In this document: positions 45,823-55,372 of the stretch, piece by piece
How the letters are laid out: every line of letters starts with the position of its first letter
Numbering within the stretch: position 1 is the first letter of the stretch
NCBI GenBank assembly: GCA_021734325.1
Contig: JAIPJF010000007.1
Span: forward strand, 1-64,000
Direction: 5' to 3'
Source: Fidelibacterota bacterium
Lineage (GTDB): Bacteria > Fidelibacterota > UBA8477 > JABMPR01
Length of the DNA: 64,000 nt
Translations under genes and position numbers: made by a program
Notes under the pieces: model-generated
What the model was told of the DNA's origin: nothing
Database searches by the model: none
What the model saw: only the letters and a program-made list of their open reading frames with translations

Positions 45823-46155
45823 ATGAAGGTTAACATCGTCGCTCGGCACTTTGACATTTCCGAAAAGACCAGAAGCTATATACAGGGCGAAGTAGATCAT
45901 CGCCTTGAACCTATTTTTGATCGTATCATCGGTTGCAAGTTCATCGTTGAAAAGACAAAAATGGATTATATTGCCGAGGTGGTATTGAGCGTTCCGGGGG
46001 ACACGTTATCGGCGAAAGAGGTAACTGATGACCTGACAAAATCTGTTGATTTTGTTGTGAAAAAGATACTGAAACAGCTCACCAGGCATAAAAATAAATG
46101 GAAACGTCCGATCTCTCCTGATAAACAGTTTGTATCAGAATCAGAAACAGAGTAA
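45823..46155 (+). CDS. hpf: Ribosome hibernation promoting factor (short form)
   Basis: 110 residues, start ATG after CTGGAGGAG. Matches the HPF/YfiA fold: KVNIVARHFDISEKTRSYIQ, then VDHRLEPIFDRII, a central VVLSVPGDTLSA strand and a C-terminal helix LTKSVDFVVKKILKQLTRHK. Binds the decoding centre and inactivates ribosomes in stationary phase or stress. It lacks the C-terminal dimerisation domain of long HPF, so it is the short form. Sits between xerD and an MCE-family gene. Confidence 0.9.
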   Translation: MKVNIVARHFDISEKTRSYIQGEVDHRLEPIFDRIIGCKFIVEKTKMDYIAEVVLSVPGDTLSAKEVTDDLTKSVDFVVKKILKQLTRHKNKWKRPISPDKQFVSESETE

Positions 46156-46177
46156 ATGGAACAAAAAGGTAGTTAAG

Positions 46178-47137
46178 ATGAGACCAGAGGAAAGAAGACA
46201 AGAAATTATTGTGGGTGCTGTTGTACTCATCATCCTTGTAGCCATGATCATTGGTATCATGTGGGGCGAAAAGTATGATATTTTTTCCTCTCGAACTTAT
46301 TACACAGTCCGGGTCGCCCGAGCCAGTGGCCTTGAAGAGGGCGACCTGGTTACTGTATCTGGAGTTCCCAAAGGTGTGGTTGATGATTTTATTATCATGG
46401 AAGATTCGGTGGACATCATTATTGGAGTTGATAAGGATATCACGCTTTACTCAGATGCCTACGCCATCATTTCAAATCAGGAATTACTGGGATCTAAAAA
46501 AGTGGAAGTAAATCCGGGAAAATCCGGTAAACCGCTCGGAGAGAGCGGTGTTTTTAGAGGAACCTTTGCTGGTGGTCTTGAGGATATCTTCGAAACAACC
46601 GGTGCCATCTCCACAGATTTTCAAACCTTGCTTGGTAATTTTAATAAAACGCTTTTGCTGCTGAATAAAGCCATGGAGGAAGATGTCCAGGCAAGTTTGC
46701 ATAGTATTCATTTAACCGCCCGCATGATTGACTCCCTGATGGTCGCAGATATTCAACCTGGATTACTGGCAATGAAGGGTGCCCTGCTTAAAGCAGAGAA
46801 TATGGTCGACACAAAACGGGAAGATATTGATACTATTGTCACTAATTTGAAAAATGCCTCGAATACACTCAATACTGTGGTGGAAGAAAACAAGGGGAAG
46901 TTAAATCGATCACTGACCAGCCTCGATAAAGTGGGCGAGGATCTGGCAAAACTGAGCAAACGCCTGCAAGATCCCAAAAACAGTCTTGGGAAACTGACTA
47001 CCTCTGATTCTCTGTACCAGAAACTTGATAGTATTTCATCTAACATCAATGCCATTGTCATAGACCTCAAACTAAACCCCAAAAAATATTTACAGCATGT
47101 AAATGTCAATGTGGACATGTTTGGAGGGGATAAATAA
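46178..47137 (+). CDS. MCE/MlaD-family lipid transport protein
   Basis: 319 residues; ATG at 46178 after AAGG. One N-terminal membrane helix (IIVGAVVLIILVAMIIGIMWG), then the MCE domain (YYTVRVARASGLEEGDLVTV, GVPKGVV, LLGSKKVEV). The last 150 residues are helical and coiled-coil-like (TLLLLNKAMEEDVQASLHSI...SLDKVGEDLAKLSKRLQDP). These proteins bind phospholipids for an ABC transporter at the inner membrane. The permease and ATPase genes usually next to it (mlaE, mlaF) are not in the window. Confidence 0.85.
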   Translation: MRPEERRQEIIVGAVVLIILVAMIIGIMWGEKYDIFSSRTYYTVRVARASGLEEGDLVTVSGVPKGVVDDFIIMEDSVDIIIGVDKDITLYSDAYAIISNQELLGSKKVEVNPGKSGKPLGESGVFRGTFAGGLEDIFETTGAISTDFQTLLGNFNKTLLLLNKAMEEDVQASLHSIHLTARMIDSLMVADIQPGLLAMKGALLKAENMVDTKREDIDTIVTNLKNASNTLNTVVEENKGKLNRSLTSLDKVGEDLAKLSKRLQDPKNSLGKLTTSDSLYQKLDSISSNINAIVIDLKLNPKKYLQHVNVNVDMFGGDK

Positions 47138-47141
47138 TACA

Positions 47142-48107
47142 ATGCGAGCAGTGATTCCTGCAGCAGGGGTTGGCAAGCGTCTCCGTCCCTTTACCTATGA
47201 GCTTCCCAAGGTAATGATAAGTCTGGCAGGAAAGCCCTTGATCGGTCATATTCTTGATCACATTACTTCTTCAGGGGTGACTTCCGTTTCCCTCATCGTT
47301 GGTTATATGGGGGAGCAGGTCATCGAATATGTCCGTGAGACCTACCCTGATCTAAGGGTTGATTTTCCCTATCAGGCAGAGCGGAGAGGCCTTGGACATG
47401 CTGTCTTGATGGGACTTGAAGAAAAGGATGAGGATGTGCTGATCCTGCTTGGTGATACGATATTTGATGTTGACTTTAGAACCTTTATTGAGAACAATCA
47501 AAATTCTATCGCAGTTGTCCAGGTGGACGATCCAAGACGTTTTGGCGTTGCGGAGGTAAATTCTGAAAACAGGGTTACGCGCCTGGTAGAGAAACCGGAT
47601 GACCCACGATCAAATCTGGCTCTTGCCGGATTGTATTATATCAAAAATCAACGTACGCTCTCCGATGCGATCAGATCCCTCATTGAAAACGACATAACCA
47701 CCCGCGGTGAATATCAACTCACCGATGCGTTACAATTAATGATTGAGCAAGGGATGGATGTCAAGGCTGTTGAGATAAATGGCTGGTACGATTGTGGTAC
47801 GAAGGATTCCTTATTGGCGTCACATAAATTTTTATTAAAACATAGTGTCTCACCCGAAAATGAGAGAAACTGCAAGCTTGTTCCTCCAGTCTTTATCCAT
47901 CCGACTGCCCAGGTTTCCGAATCCACGATTGGTCCTTACGTAACCATTGATGGAGGTGCAATTGTAAGTGGATCAGAAATCGAGAACGCGATCATTGGTA
48001 AAGATACCGTCGTGAGGAATATGATTTTAAGCAACGCTTTATTGGATGACCAATCAATGTCTGAGGCCGAAGAAATTACCCCGATCAAAAAGGGACTTGG
48101 GATTTAG
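47142..48107 (+). CDS. Sugar-1-phosphate nucleotidyltransferase with left-handed beta-helix tail
   Basis: 321 residues; ATG 47142 begins the family motif (AVIPAAGVGKRLRPFTYELP). Further: PKVMISLAGKPLI, ILLGDTIFD and LVEKPDDP. The last 70 residues show hexapeptide-type repeats (IHPTAQVSESTIGPYVTIDG). The layout fits glucose-1-phosphate thymidylyltransferase or UDP-GlcNAc pyrophosphorylase-type enzymes; the sugar and nucleotide are not decidable. It supplies an activated sugar for envelope glycans. A GGAGGGG stretch lies about 12 bases upstream. No glycosyltransferases are adjacent. Confidence 0.85.
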   Translation: MRAVIPAAGVGKRLRPFTYELPKVMISLAGKPLIGHILDHITSSGVTSVSLIVGYMGEQVIEYVRETYPDLRVDFPYQAERRGLGHAVLMGLEEKDEDVLILLGDTIFDVDFRTFIENNQNSIAVVQVDDPRRFGVAEVNSENRVTRLVEKPDDPRSNLALAGLYYIKNQRTLSDAIRSLIENDITTRGEYQLTDALQLMIEQGMDVKAVEINGWYDCGTKDSLLASHKFLLKHSVSPENERNCKLVPPVFIHPTAQVSESTIGPYVTIDGGAIVSGSEIENAIIGKDTVVRNMILSNALLDDQSMSEAEEITPIKKGLGI

Positions 48108-48118
48108 GCTATATTGAC

Positions 48119-48146
48119 TTGATTAGTGGATGAATAAGGCTAAAAT
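48119..48146 (+). promoter_or_regulatory. Possible promoter of metK
   Basis: TTGATT at 48119-48124 and TAAAAT at 48141-48146, 16-base spacer, in the 75-base gap before metK. A sigma-70-like match only; promoter consensus for this phylum is not known to me. No SAM riboswitch fits in the short leader. Confidence 0.3.
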
Positions 48147-48182
48147 AAAAACTTGGAATAATTAATCTAGCTGGAGAACTAA

Positions 48183-49337
48183 ATGCCATATCTATTTTCA
48201 TCTGAATCTGTTACCGAAGGACACCCTGACAAAATTGCTGACCAGATCTCAGATGCAGTCCTGGATGCAATCCTGGAAAAAGATCCTCAGGGTCGAGTCG
48301 CCTGCGAAACCTTCGTAAGCACCGGTCTGGTAATGATTGGTGGCGAGATCACAACCTCGGCTTACGTTGATATTCAACGCATTGCTCGTGGAACCATTAA
48401 ACGAATTGGCTACACCGACTCTATGATGGGGTTTGATTATAAGACCTGTGCCGTCTTGATCAGCATCGACAAACAATCAGATGACATCTCACGTGGGGTT
48501 GATGATAAGGAGCATGAACAAGGTGCCGGTGATCAGGGAATGATGTTTGGCTATGCGACAAATGAGACAGAGGCCTTGATGCCCATGCCTATTCATCTGG
48601 CACATGCCCTGACCAAACGTCTGGATGAAGTTCGTCATGAGGGAATCCTGCCCTATTTAAGACCAGACGGTAAATCACAAGTTACAGTACGTTATAATAC
48701 TGAAACCCATAAACCGGAAGCGGTTACAGCTGTCGTTATTTCCAATCAGCACGAAGAGGGCGTTGATGTCAAGGGAGAGATGTATAATGATATCCTTGAA
48801 TATGTCATCAAGCCGACGCTGCCCCCAAATATGGTAGATTATAAGACGCTGAAGATTTTTATCAATCCAACCGGTCGCTTTGTTGTTGGTGGTCCCCAGG
48901 GCGATGCAGGATTGACTGGAAGAAAGATCATTGTAGATACCTATGGTGGTTATGCTCCCCATGGTGGCGGGGCATTCTCAGGTAAAGATCCGAGCAAGGT
49001 GGATCGGTCAGCTGCGTACATGGCACGATATATTGCAAAAAATATTGTTGCTGCAAAGGTCGCAGGGCGATGCACGGTCCAATTGGCCTATGCCATCGGT
49101 GTGGCTGATCCAATATCCATCATGGTAGACTCCCACGGCACTTCAGAACATACAAACAGCGAATTGGAGATCATGGTTCGAGAGGTCTTTCCTCTGAAAC
49201 CGGCAAAAATTATTGAACATCTTGGTCTAAAAAGACCTATATATGGTAAAACTGCCTCTTATGGACATTTTGGAAGGGATGAATTCCCCTGGGAAAAAAT
49301 TGACATGGTCGAAAAAGTAAAGAGTAAATTAAAATAA
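48183..49337 (+). CDS. metK: S-adenosylmethionine synthetase
   Basis: 384 residues, full length; ATG after CTGGAGAAC. Makes SAM from Met and ATP. Conserved: [20 protein letters not shown], the [12 protein letters not shown] motif, [20 protein letters not shown], and the [21 protein letters not shown]-loop-like region. Followed after 34 bases by ahcY, so the pair forms the methyl cycle (SAM production and removal of SAH). Confidence 0.97.
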   Translation: MPYLFSSESVTEGHPDKIADQISDAVLDAILEKDPQGRVACETFVSTGLVMIGGEITTSAYVDIQRIARGTIKRIGYTDSMMGFDYKTCAVLISIDKQSDDISRGVDDKEHEQGAGDQGMMFGYATNETEALMPMPIHLAHALTKRLDEVRHEGILPYLRPDGKSQVTVRYNTETHKPEAVTAVVISNQHEEGVDVKGEMYNDILEYVIKPTLPPNMVDYKTLKIFINPTGRFVVGGPQGDAGLTGRKIIVDTYGGYAPHGGGAFSGKDPSKVDRSAAYMARYIAKNIVAAKVAGRCTVQLAYAIGVADPISIMVDSHGTSEHTNSELEIMVREVFPLKPAKIIEHLGLKRPIYGKTASYGHFGRDEFPWEKIDMVEKVKSKLK

Positions 49338-49371
49338 GCGCTGGAAAACAGATCCAGCCACCGAAGGAATT

Positions 49372-50670
49372 ATGGAAACACAGATTATTGATTACAAAAT
49401 AGCTGATATAAAACTCGCCTCTTTTGGACGAGCGGAAATCGCTCTGGCTGAGAAAGAAATGCCTGGTTTGATGGAATTGCGCAGAAGGTATGCTGATTCA
49501 AAACCGCTCACAGGTGCACGTATTGCCGGTTGTATCCACATGACAATCCAGACCGCAGTGTTAATAGATACCCTGGTCCAGCTTGGTGCTCAAGTCAGAT
49601 GGTCTAGCTGCAATATTTTTTCCACCCAGGACCATGCAGCTGCTGCCGTGGCAGATGCTGGCATCCCTGTGTTTGCCTGGAAAGGGGAAACGGAAGAAGA
49701 ATACTGGTGGTGCATTGATCAAACCCTGGACTTTGATGGCAAAGGGCCGAACCTGCTTCTGGATGATGGAGGTGATCTCACTCAAGTCATTCTTGAACAG
49801 CATCCTGAGATGCATGCTGAAATTAAAGGTGTCTCTGAGGAGACGACAACGGGTGTCCATCGTCTTTATCAGCTGATGGAGGAAAATGCACTGCCCTTTC
49901 CGGCTATCAACGTAAACGACTCGGTAACCAAATCAAAATTTGACAATAAATACGGTTGTCGTGAATCCCTGGCTGATGGCATCAAAAGGGGAACTGATAT
50001 CATGCTGGCCGGAAAAAAGGTTGTTATTGCTGGGTATGGTGATGTGGGCAAGGGTTGTGCCCAATCAATGTCAGGTTATGGATCACAGGTGTTCGTAACT
50101 GAAATTGATCCAATTTGCGCTCTCCAGGCTGCCATGGAGGGTTATCAGGTTGTCACCATGGAGGAGGCAGCCGAATTTGGTGATATTTTTGTTACCACTA
50201 CTGGATGCAAGGATGTAATCCGCGGTGAGCATATGGAAAAAATGAAAGACAATGCCATCCTCGCGAATATTGGACATTTTGATCATGAGATAGATGTACG
50301 CTGGTTGGAAAATCAACCGGGTGTAAACGAATTCAACATCAAACCCCAGGTTGATCGTTTTGAATTTCCAGATGGTAGATCCCTGGTACTCCTCTCCCGG
50401 GGCAGGTTGGTGAATCTTGGAAATGCAACCGGTCATTCCTCCTTTGTCATGTCTACCTCATTTACAAATCAAATTCTAGCCCAAATAGCTCTGTTTGAAG
50501 GCCGCGTGGAATCAGGTGTTCAGGTTTTGCCAAAAGCCCTGGATGAGGAGGTTGCAAGGCTACATCTCGCACATCTTGATGTACATCTCTCCGTCCTCAG
50601 CAAAGATCAGGCTAAATACCTGGGGGTCTCTCCAACGGGACCTTTTAAACCGGACAATTACCGATATTAG
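49372..50670 (+). CDS. ahcY: Adenosylhomocysteinase
   Basis: 432 residues; ATG follows GAAGGAATT. Splits S-adenosylhomocysteine to adenosine and homocysteine with bound NAD. Conserved: [31 protein letters not shown], the DDGGDLT motif, [13 protein letters not shown] and the NAD-binding [17 protein letters not shown]. The C-terminus ends PFKPDNYRY as is typical. Downstream of metK, completing methyl-group recycling; probably one operon. Confidence 0.97.
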   Translation: METQIIDYKIADIKLASFGRAEIALAEKEMPGLMELRRRYADSKPLTGARIAGCIHMTIQTAVLIDTLVQLGAQVRWSSCNIFSTQDHAAAAVADAGIPVFAWKGETEEEYWWCIDQTLDFDGKGPNLLLDDGGDLTQVILEQHPEMHAEIKGVSEETTTGVHRLYQLMEENALPFPAINVNDSVTKSKFDNKYGCRESLADGIKRGTDIMLAGKKVVIAGYGDVGKGCAQSMSGYGSQVFVTEIDPICALQAAMEGYQVVTMEEAAEFGDIFVTTTGCKDVIRGEHMEKMKDNAILANIGHFDHEIDVRWLENQPGVNEFNIKPQVDRFEFPDGRSLVLLSRGRLVNLGNATGHSSFVMSTSFTNQILAQIALFEGRVESGVQVLPKALDEEVARLHLAHLDVHLSVLSKDQAKYLGVSPTGPFKPDNYRY

Positions 50671-50693
50671 GACAAAGGTGTAGGATTTTCACC

Positions 50694-53648
50694 ATGAATT
50701 TCAAGGGACGCATCACCGGGTTGATACTTGCCATTGTCTGGGGTCTTCTGGTCATGCAATGCGATTTTGGTCTTCCAACCAAAGTGGTGGTCCCCAGTTG
50801 GAATATTACCCTGACCATTCCCCTGGTGTCTGAAAATTATGCGTTACGCAGCCTGGTTGGTTCTGATAGCGGATCCATTCTGGTCTATGGTGATTCTGTA
50901 GATACGGATGGGGACGGGTTTATGGATATGCTTTTACCTGATACCCTGGCGGATTATCCAGGAGGCCTATACATTACCCTGGAAAATGATCTTCCCCCAA
51001 TCACCCTTCCTCCTGACATGTTTCTCATCCCAGGTCAGGATCCCATGAATATTGGAGTCGGTCCCATTGATCTTGCCTCCAGCATGCCGGCGGAGCTCGA
51101 CAGTGGATTCCAGGTCGGGCCTGTCGATACAATGCTGACCATGTCTGAAATGGGATTTAATCTTGCAGATATTATCATAAGTGATATTCCTGATGCTCAG
51201 TGTGGCGATATGGCAAGAACCAAGAGTGATACAATTAAGTTTTCATTCGGAACGGGGGCGAGTGACCTGAATGCTTTGCAGGATGTAAGTTTCCCGGGGT
51301 ACGAACATGCGATCAATGGTAGCGTTCCGTCGACGAGTGACCAAGGAGGTTGTAATAATTGTGGTGACGGGACCTGGACCTGTGATACATCCTACACCTA
51401 CACGATGGAACAGACCATCCTGATTAATTCGGCAGAATTACCAGCGTTCAGAGAGGCCTATGCGCTTCTTCCCGATCCCTCCAGCCTGCCCCCGGGAGCA
51501 CCCATAGAGAGCTTTGAATCAATTAAAATTTCCACTGGTTCCATAAATTCGATTATTAGCAATCAGATGCCCTTGACGGCCTCAAATACAGGATTGATCG
51601 TCTATACAAAAAAAGCCAATGGGGATACAACGCAACTTCATAATCATTTTTTCACTTCTCTTCCCCGGTACATGGATGGAATCGAGGATGATAGCATCAA
51701 AGCCTCATCTCTGGATGGCGTGTCAGTCTTTGACAGCTTGATATTTGAGTTTGGTGGCACAATAAATGGAACAAACTTCGGAGACACCCTTTTCTTTCCA
51801 CAGGGCGTAGACCCGTATTTTCATTACAGTTTTTCCATGACGATCGATGGGTTCCAGAGCCTGGATGTCAACATGAAGGACACCACCATTACATTTAAGC
51901 AGGAATTGAATTCCAGTTCAACCGATGACGGTGGTCAGACCTTCAGCGTTGACATCGTTACAGCATCCTTTCGGGACAATATCGATCATCCGGATACCAA
52001 TAACCTGAGCATTTCCGTCGCGAATAGTATGGGTCTTGATATTGCGGCTATGCGTATTAAGCTGATGAACTTTTATGAAACCCAGGCCAAACTGGACTTA
52101 AATGATTACGAAGTAATCGAGTTTACGGTTCCTAACGATTCCACAGCTGACACAACGGTCGTTCTGGATGGTCACATGATCAGTAATACGGCGGGGGACA
52201 ATACGCCCCTGGACTCCCTGTTGATCGAAACCGAAATTGAATTCAGTTCAGACGGGGGCCCCGTATCCATCCCTTATCCTTTCCCCGACGCCATGGAGAT
52301 GGTCGTCAATGTGGAAATAACCTCGCTGCGAATTGAGGATCTCACCGGAATGTTTGGAATCAGCTTCGAGATCAGCCAGCAGGAACAACCCTTGAGTCTT
52401 CCCGGATTGGTAGGTGGAATCTCGTTTGGTGAAGCAATTCTGGCCATCACCCTTGAGAATGAATTCGGTGTTAAGCCAGGATTGGGACTCCAGGTTAAGG
52501 GCTACAGGGGGACTGACAGCATCATTGTTGAACTGGATCCTGACTCAGTCACTTTTGATGCTGGGACTGCCGGGAATCCTACCATCACTGAGATCAAGAT
52601 CAGTCGTGATTATGTTCGCAAGCTCGTGGACAGTAACGAAGTAGTCGTTCAACATTTTAATACAGGTAATAATATTGTCGATCTGATGGCCTTATTCCCG
52701 GATCGGGTTTCTGTCGGTGGAGATGCCAAAATATCTCCAGACAGTATCAGCTCCATCACCTCCGGAGCTGAAATTCAAGGCACCTGGCGTTTTGAAATAC
52801 CCTTTCTCCTCAGTGTTGAAGCGGGAGGGGTGGAATTCATGCCGGCAAATTTCTCGACAATGGATGCCCTGGATTCTAGCACGATCAAGCAATTGGCTGG
52901 AGATAATGGTATCCCCGATGAATCAGATTTGTTGATCAGCTCCTCGATCAATACTATCATCTTTAATGATATAGGCATTGGATTTGGCCTTAAAATACTG
53001 GTTTCCGACATTCCATATTTCCCCTTCTATAGCACTCGTCTGAATCGTATGCTGATCTCTGCCGACCTGGATGAAGATGGGACTGCAGATACTGTTGACC
53101 TGAATCTGGATACCCTCATTATTCATCCAATTGCACGATCACTGGAGATGGAAATCCCCGGAGGAACCACCGACGAGACCGGCTTGGTCATTCCGGGAAT
53201 GGAAGGCTCAGGCAGCTATTCCTATTCAGCAGACTTCAATTTGGATGATGAAGGGGGCGACTCCACCTTCGGAACTCTCAAGCATCACAAATATGCCTTT
53301 TTGGATACCTTTATGCTTGCCCGCTCAGACACAGCGTTCCTGGATGTGGCCGATGCTTTGACGCGAACTGGAATACCAGCGCCCACTGTTGCTGACAGTC
53401 TGTATAATCTTACGCTTAATGAAACAGGCAAAGAGTTGTGGTTGATGCTTGATACAACACCCTATGGGGAATTAGGCTGGATGCTGGATGCCAAAAAGCA
53501 CTATATTGCCATGAAATTCATTTTAAATGAAACCCCCAACCCCGCCCTGTTTTCCATATCGGCCGGGATTGATGTAACAGCGTATATGGAGTTTTTATTA
53601 AATTCCTCCCCCTTATTCGGCAGCGCTGAGGAAGACACGACCCAATGA
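50694..53648 (+). CDS. Very large lipoprotein, beta-rich, unknown function
   Basis: 984 residues. Lipoprotein signal LILAIVWGLLVMQC with Cys23 as lipid site. The remainder is beta-rich and acidic, with motifs such as SWNITLTIPLVSENYALRSLV and DTDGDGFMDMLLPDTL (calcium-like Asp loops). A short cysteine-rich patch GGCNNCGDGTWTCDTS sits near residues 218-235. I do not recognise a family; no sorting domain, as expected for a lipid-anchored protein. It overlaps the next gene as ATGA, so it is coupled to a DUF5723-like barrel, another lipoprotein plus barrel pairing in this window. Confidence 0.7.
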   Translation: MNFKGRITGLILAIVWGLLVMQCDFGLPTKVVVPSWNITLTIPLVSENYALRSLVGSDSGSILVYGDSVDTDGDGFMDMLLPDTLADYPGGLYITLENDLPPITLPPDMFLIPGQDPMNIGVGPIDLASSMPAELDSGFQVGPVDTMLTMSEMGFNLADIIISDIPDAQCGDMARTKSDTIKFSFGTGASDLNALQDVSFPGYEHAINGSVPSTSDQGGCNNCGDGTWTCDTSYTYTMEQTILINSAELPAFREAYALLPDPSSLPPGAPIESFESIKISTGSINSIISNQMPLTASNTGLIVYTKKANGDTTQLHNHFFTSLPRYMDGIEDDSIKASSLDGVSVFDSLIFEFGGTINGTNFGDTLFFPQGVDPYFHYSFSMTIDGFQSLDVNMKDTTITFKQELNSSSTDDGGQTFSVDIVTASFRDNIDHPDTNNLSISVANSMGLDIAAMRIKLMNFYETQAKLDLNDYEVIEFTVPNDSTADTTVVLDGHMISNTAGDNTPLDSLLIETEIEFSSDGGPVSIPYPFPDAMEMVVNVEITSLRIEDLTGMFGISFEISQQEQPLSLPGLVGGISFGEAILAITLENEFGVKPGLGLQVKGYRGTDSIIVELDPDSVTFDAGTAGNPTITEIKISRDYVRKLVDSNEVVVQHFNTGNNIVDLMALFPDRVSVGGDAKISPDSISSITSGAEIQGTWRFEIPFLLSVEAGGVEFMPANFSTMDALDSSTIKQLAGDNGIPDESDLLISSSINTIIFNDIGIGFGLKILVSDIPYFPFYSTRLNRMLISADLDEDGTADTVDLNLDTLIIHPIARSLEMEIPGGTTDETGLVIPGMEGSGSYSYSADFNLDDEGGDSTFGTLKHHKYAFLDTFMLARSDTAFLDVADALTRTGIPAPTVADSLYNLTLNETGKELWLMLDTTPYGELGWMLDAKKHYIAMKFILNETPNPALFSISAGIDVTAYMEFLLNSSPLFGSAEEDTTQ

Positions 53649-55018
53649 GGTCACTGATCATAAAAGCCCTTCTTTTAGGCACTTTTCTGGTCACTGCATT
53701 TGGCCAGGCCCATATAGATGCCCGGGGTTTGGCGCTGTGCAATGCTTATACTGTTTCGTCGAGAGGGGTGGCCTCTGTCGGCTTTAATCCGGCCAACCTG
53801 GGTTTCACCAATGAAGTGAGATTGAGCGCCAATATCTTTGATATAAATATCACTGCCTATAACAATTTTATGACCATGGCCCTGTTTAACAGATATTTCT
53901 CCGGGGATGTCAATGGGGATCCCTTCCCGTTGGAATCCAAAATGCCCGGCCGTGATATTACCCATAAAGAGTACCTGCTATCCCTGCTCCCAGAAGATGG
54001 CTTTGCCGTGGGATTGGGGGTCACCATACCCATTCCTCTTTTAAACGTGTCATGGGGGAACTATGCATTCACCTCAGGCATGGAATATTTCCAAAGAAAT
54101 ACACTCCCTCAGGGGCTATTTGTTATGATGCTGGAAGGAAATGAAGTTGGAAAAGCCTTGGATCTGAGTACATCCCAGGACGTGCTTCTTGTGAGCAACT
54201 TCGCCTTTTCATTTGCCATTCCTTTTGAAAGTTACAATATCGGTGCCACTGTCAAGTACCTCGCCGGTCTGGGGTTTGCGGGAGTGGATTCATCCGGTGG
54301 GAGTTTTAAGACACTGGCAACAGGTCTTAAATCGGATGGGTACTACCGATATACCCGAGCGATTGGAGGGAACGGACTCGCCGTGGACGTTGGTTTTACC
54401 TCTGAAAAAATTGGCAATTGGCAATACGGTGTGGCCATTAATAATATTATCGGCTTTATCAATTGGGGCAACACAGACAATACCATTGCCAGAAACATTA
54501 GCTTGGTAGAAGCACTGGTGCCGATTCGAAGCATACTTGGGATCCCTTCTGATTCTACGATCTATTCTGCCAGTACTTTGTATACGATGGAAATGGATAG
54601 TGTGAACGTCGGTAATGGACTCAACAATATTGATGAATATTTTCAAATGCTGGAGGAGGATGTTCCTGTCCCTGATAGCATCCGCATGAACTATCCAGCC
54701 ATTTTCCGTATTGGTGCGACCTATCAGCACGAGCAGGATTTTATTTTCATGGCCGATCTATCTGCCGGTTTGGATGATTATTATTTTGCAGATAGAAACT
54801 GGCGCCTGGCGCTGGGAGCTGAATGGATCCGCTTTAAAATGATACCCATCAGGTCCGGGATGGCCTTTGGTGGTCCCTACGGCAGGGAAGCTTCTCTTGG
54901 AACAGGTGTTCATCTGCTCTGGTTCGATGCAGACATTGCGCTCAAATTCCTGGGTGGAATGTCATTGTCCACTGCAGAAGGTATTGAGTTCGGGATTAAT
55001 TTTCAGTTTAAACGCTAA
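53645..55018 (+). CDS. DUF5723-type outer-membrane barrel (FadL/PorV-related fold)
   Basis: 457 residues; ATGA overlap with the lipoprotein gene. Signal peptide LLLGTFLVTAFG followed by Gln. The mature start IDARGLALCNAYTVSSRGVA, then FNPANLGF, follows the small-residue/N-P pattern of FadL- and PorV-like barrels. It continues through repeated GLGVTIPIP-type strands to a C-terminal strand GIEFGINFQFKR. From memory it resembles DUF5723, unverified. Likely partner of the coupled lipoprotein. No sorting domain. Confidence 0.7.
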   Translation: MRSLIIKALLLGTFLVTAFGQAHIDARGLALCNAYTVSSRGVASVGFNPANLGFTNEVRLSANIFDINITAYNNFMTMALFNRYFSGDVNGDPFPLESKMPGRDITHKEYLLSLLPEDGFAVGLGVTIPIPLLNVSWGNYAFTSGMEYFQRNTLPQGLFVMMLEGNEVGKALDLSTSQDVLLVSNFAFSFAIPFESYNIGATVKYLAGLGFAGVDSSGGSFKTLATGLKSDGYYRYTRAIGGNGLAVDVGFTSEKIGNWQYGVAINNIIGFINWGNTDNTIARNISLVEALVPIRSILGIPSDSTIYSASTLYTMEMDSVNVGNGLNNIDEYFQMLEEDVPVPDSIRMNYPAIFRIGATYQHEQDFIFMADLSAGLDDYYFADRNWRLALGAEWIRFKMIPIRSGMAFGGPYGREASLGTGVHLLWFDADIALKFLGGMSLSTAEGIEFGINFQFKR

Positions 55019-55109
55019 GCCGGTTTTCGAGACCGAGAAGAACTTCTTTTCAAAAAGCAGGTCATTGCTCTGGCCTTGAAACGTATTAAAAGATAAGGAG
55101 GAGAGAAAA

Positions 55110-55313
55110 ATGAAAAAAAACGTTGGTTCAATTGACAAAATAATCCGCTTGATCCTGGCCGTGGTTCTCTTCAGTCTGTTTTTTATTCTGGATGGGAATG
55201 CACGCTACTGGGCATTGGTAGGTTTTGTCCCTTTGATCACGGGCGTGTTTAATTTTTGCCCGATCTGGTCAATATTTGGGATTAATACCTGTTCGGTAAA
55301 GTCTGAAGAGTAA
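55110..55313 (+). CDS. DUF2892 (YgaP-like) small inner-membrane protein
   Basis: 67 residues with two membrane helices (IIRLILAVVLFSLFFIL and ALVGFVPLITGVF). Family pattern: the N-terminal KNVGSIDKIIR, then FCPIW and the C-terminal GINTC, the paired cysteines of DUF2892. Function not established. It has the strongest ribosome site in the window, AAGGAGGAG at 55095-55103 seven bases before ATG. Ends just before a bidirectional terminator. Confidence 0.88.
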   Translation: MKKNVGSIDKIIRLILAVVLFSLFFILDGNARYWALVGFVPLITGVFNFCPIWSIFGINTCSVKSEE

Positions 55314-55320
55314 ATAAATA

Positions 55321-55348
55321 AAAACCGGGGCAACCCGGTTTTTTTTGT
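55321..55348. terminator. Bidirectional rho-independent terminator
   Basis: Perfect 9-bp stem AAAACCGGG (55321-55329) with CCCGGTTTT (55334-55342), GCAA tetraloop, then a run of T to 55346. On the minus strand the same stem is followed by TTTATTTA. It separates the converging DUF2892 gene and lptG. Confidence 0.93.
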
Positions 55349-55372
55349 TCCTTAAAGTTGTTAAGCTGGGTG

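Noticed and set aside
48108-48182. SAM riboswitch before metK
   Set aside because: Only 75 bases, no paired helices or known SAM-riboswitch pattern.
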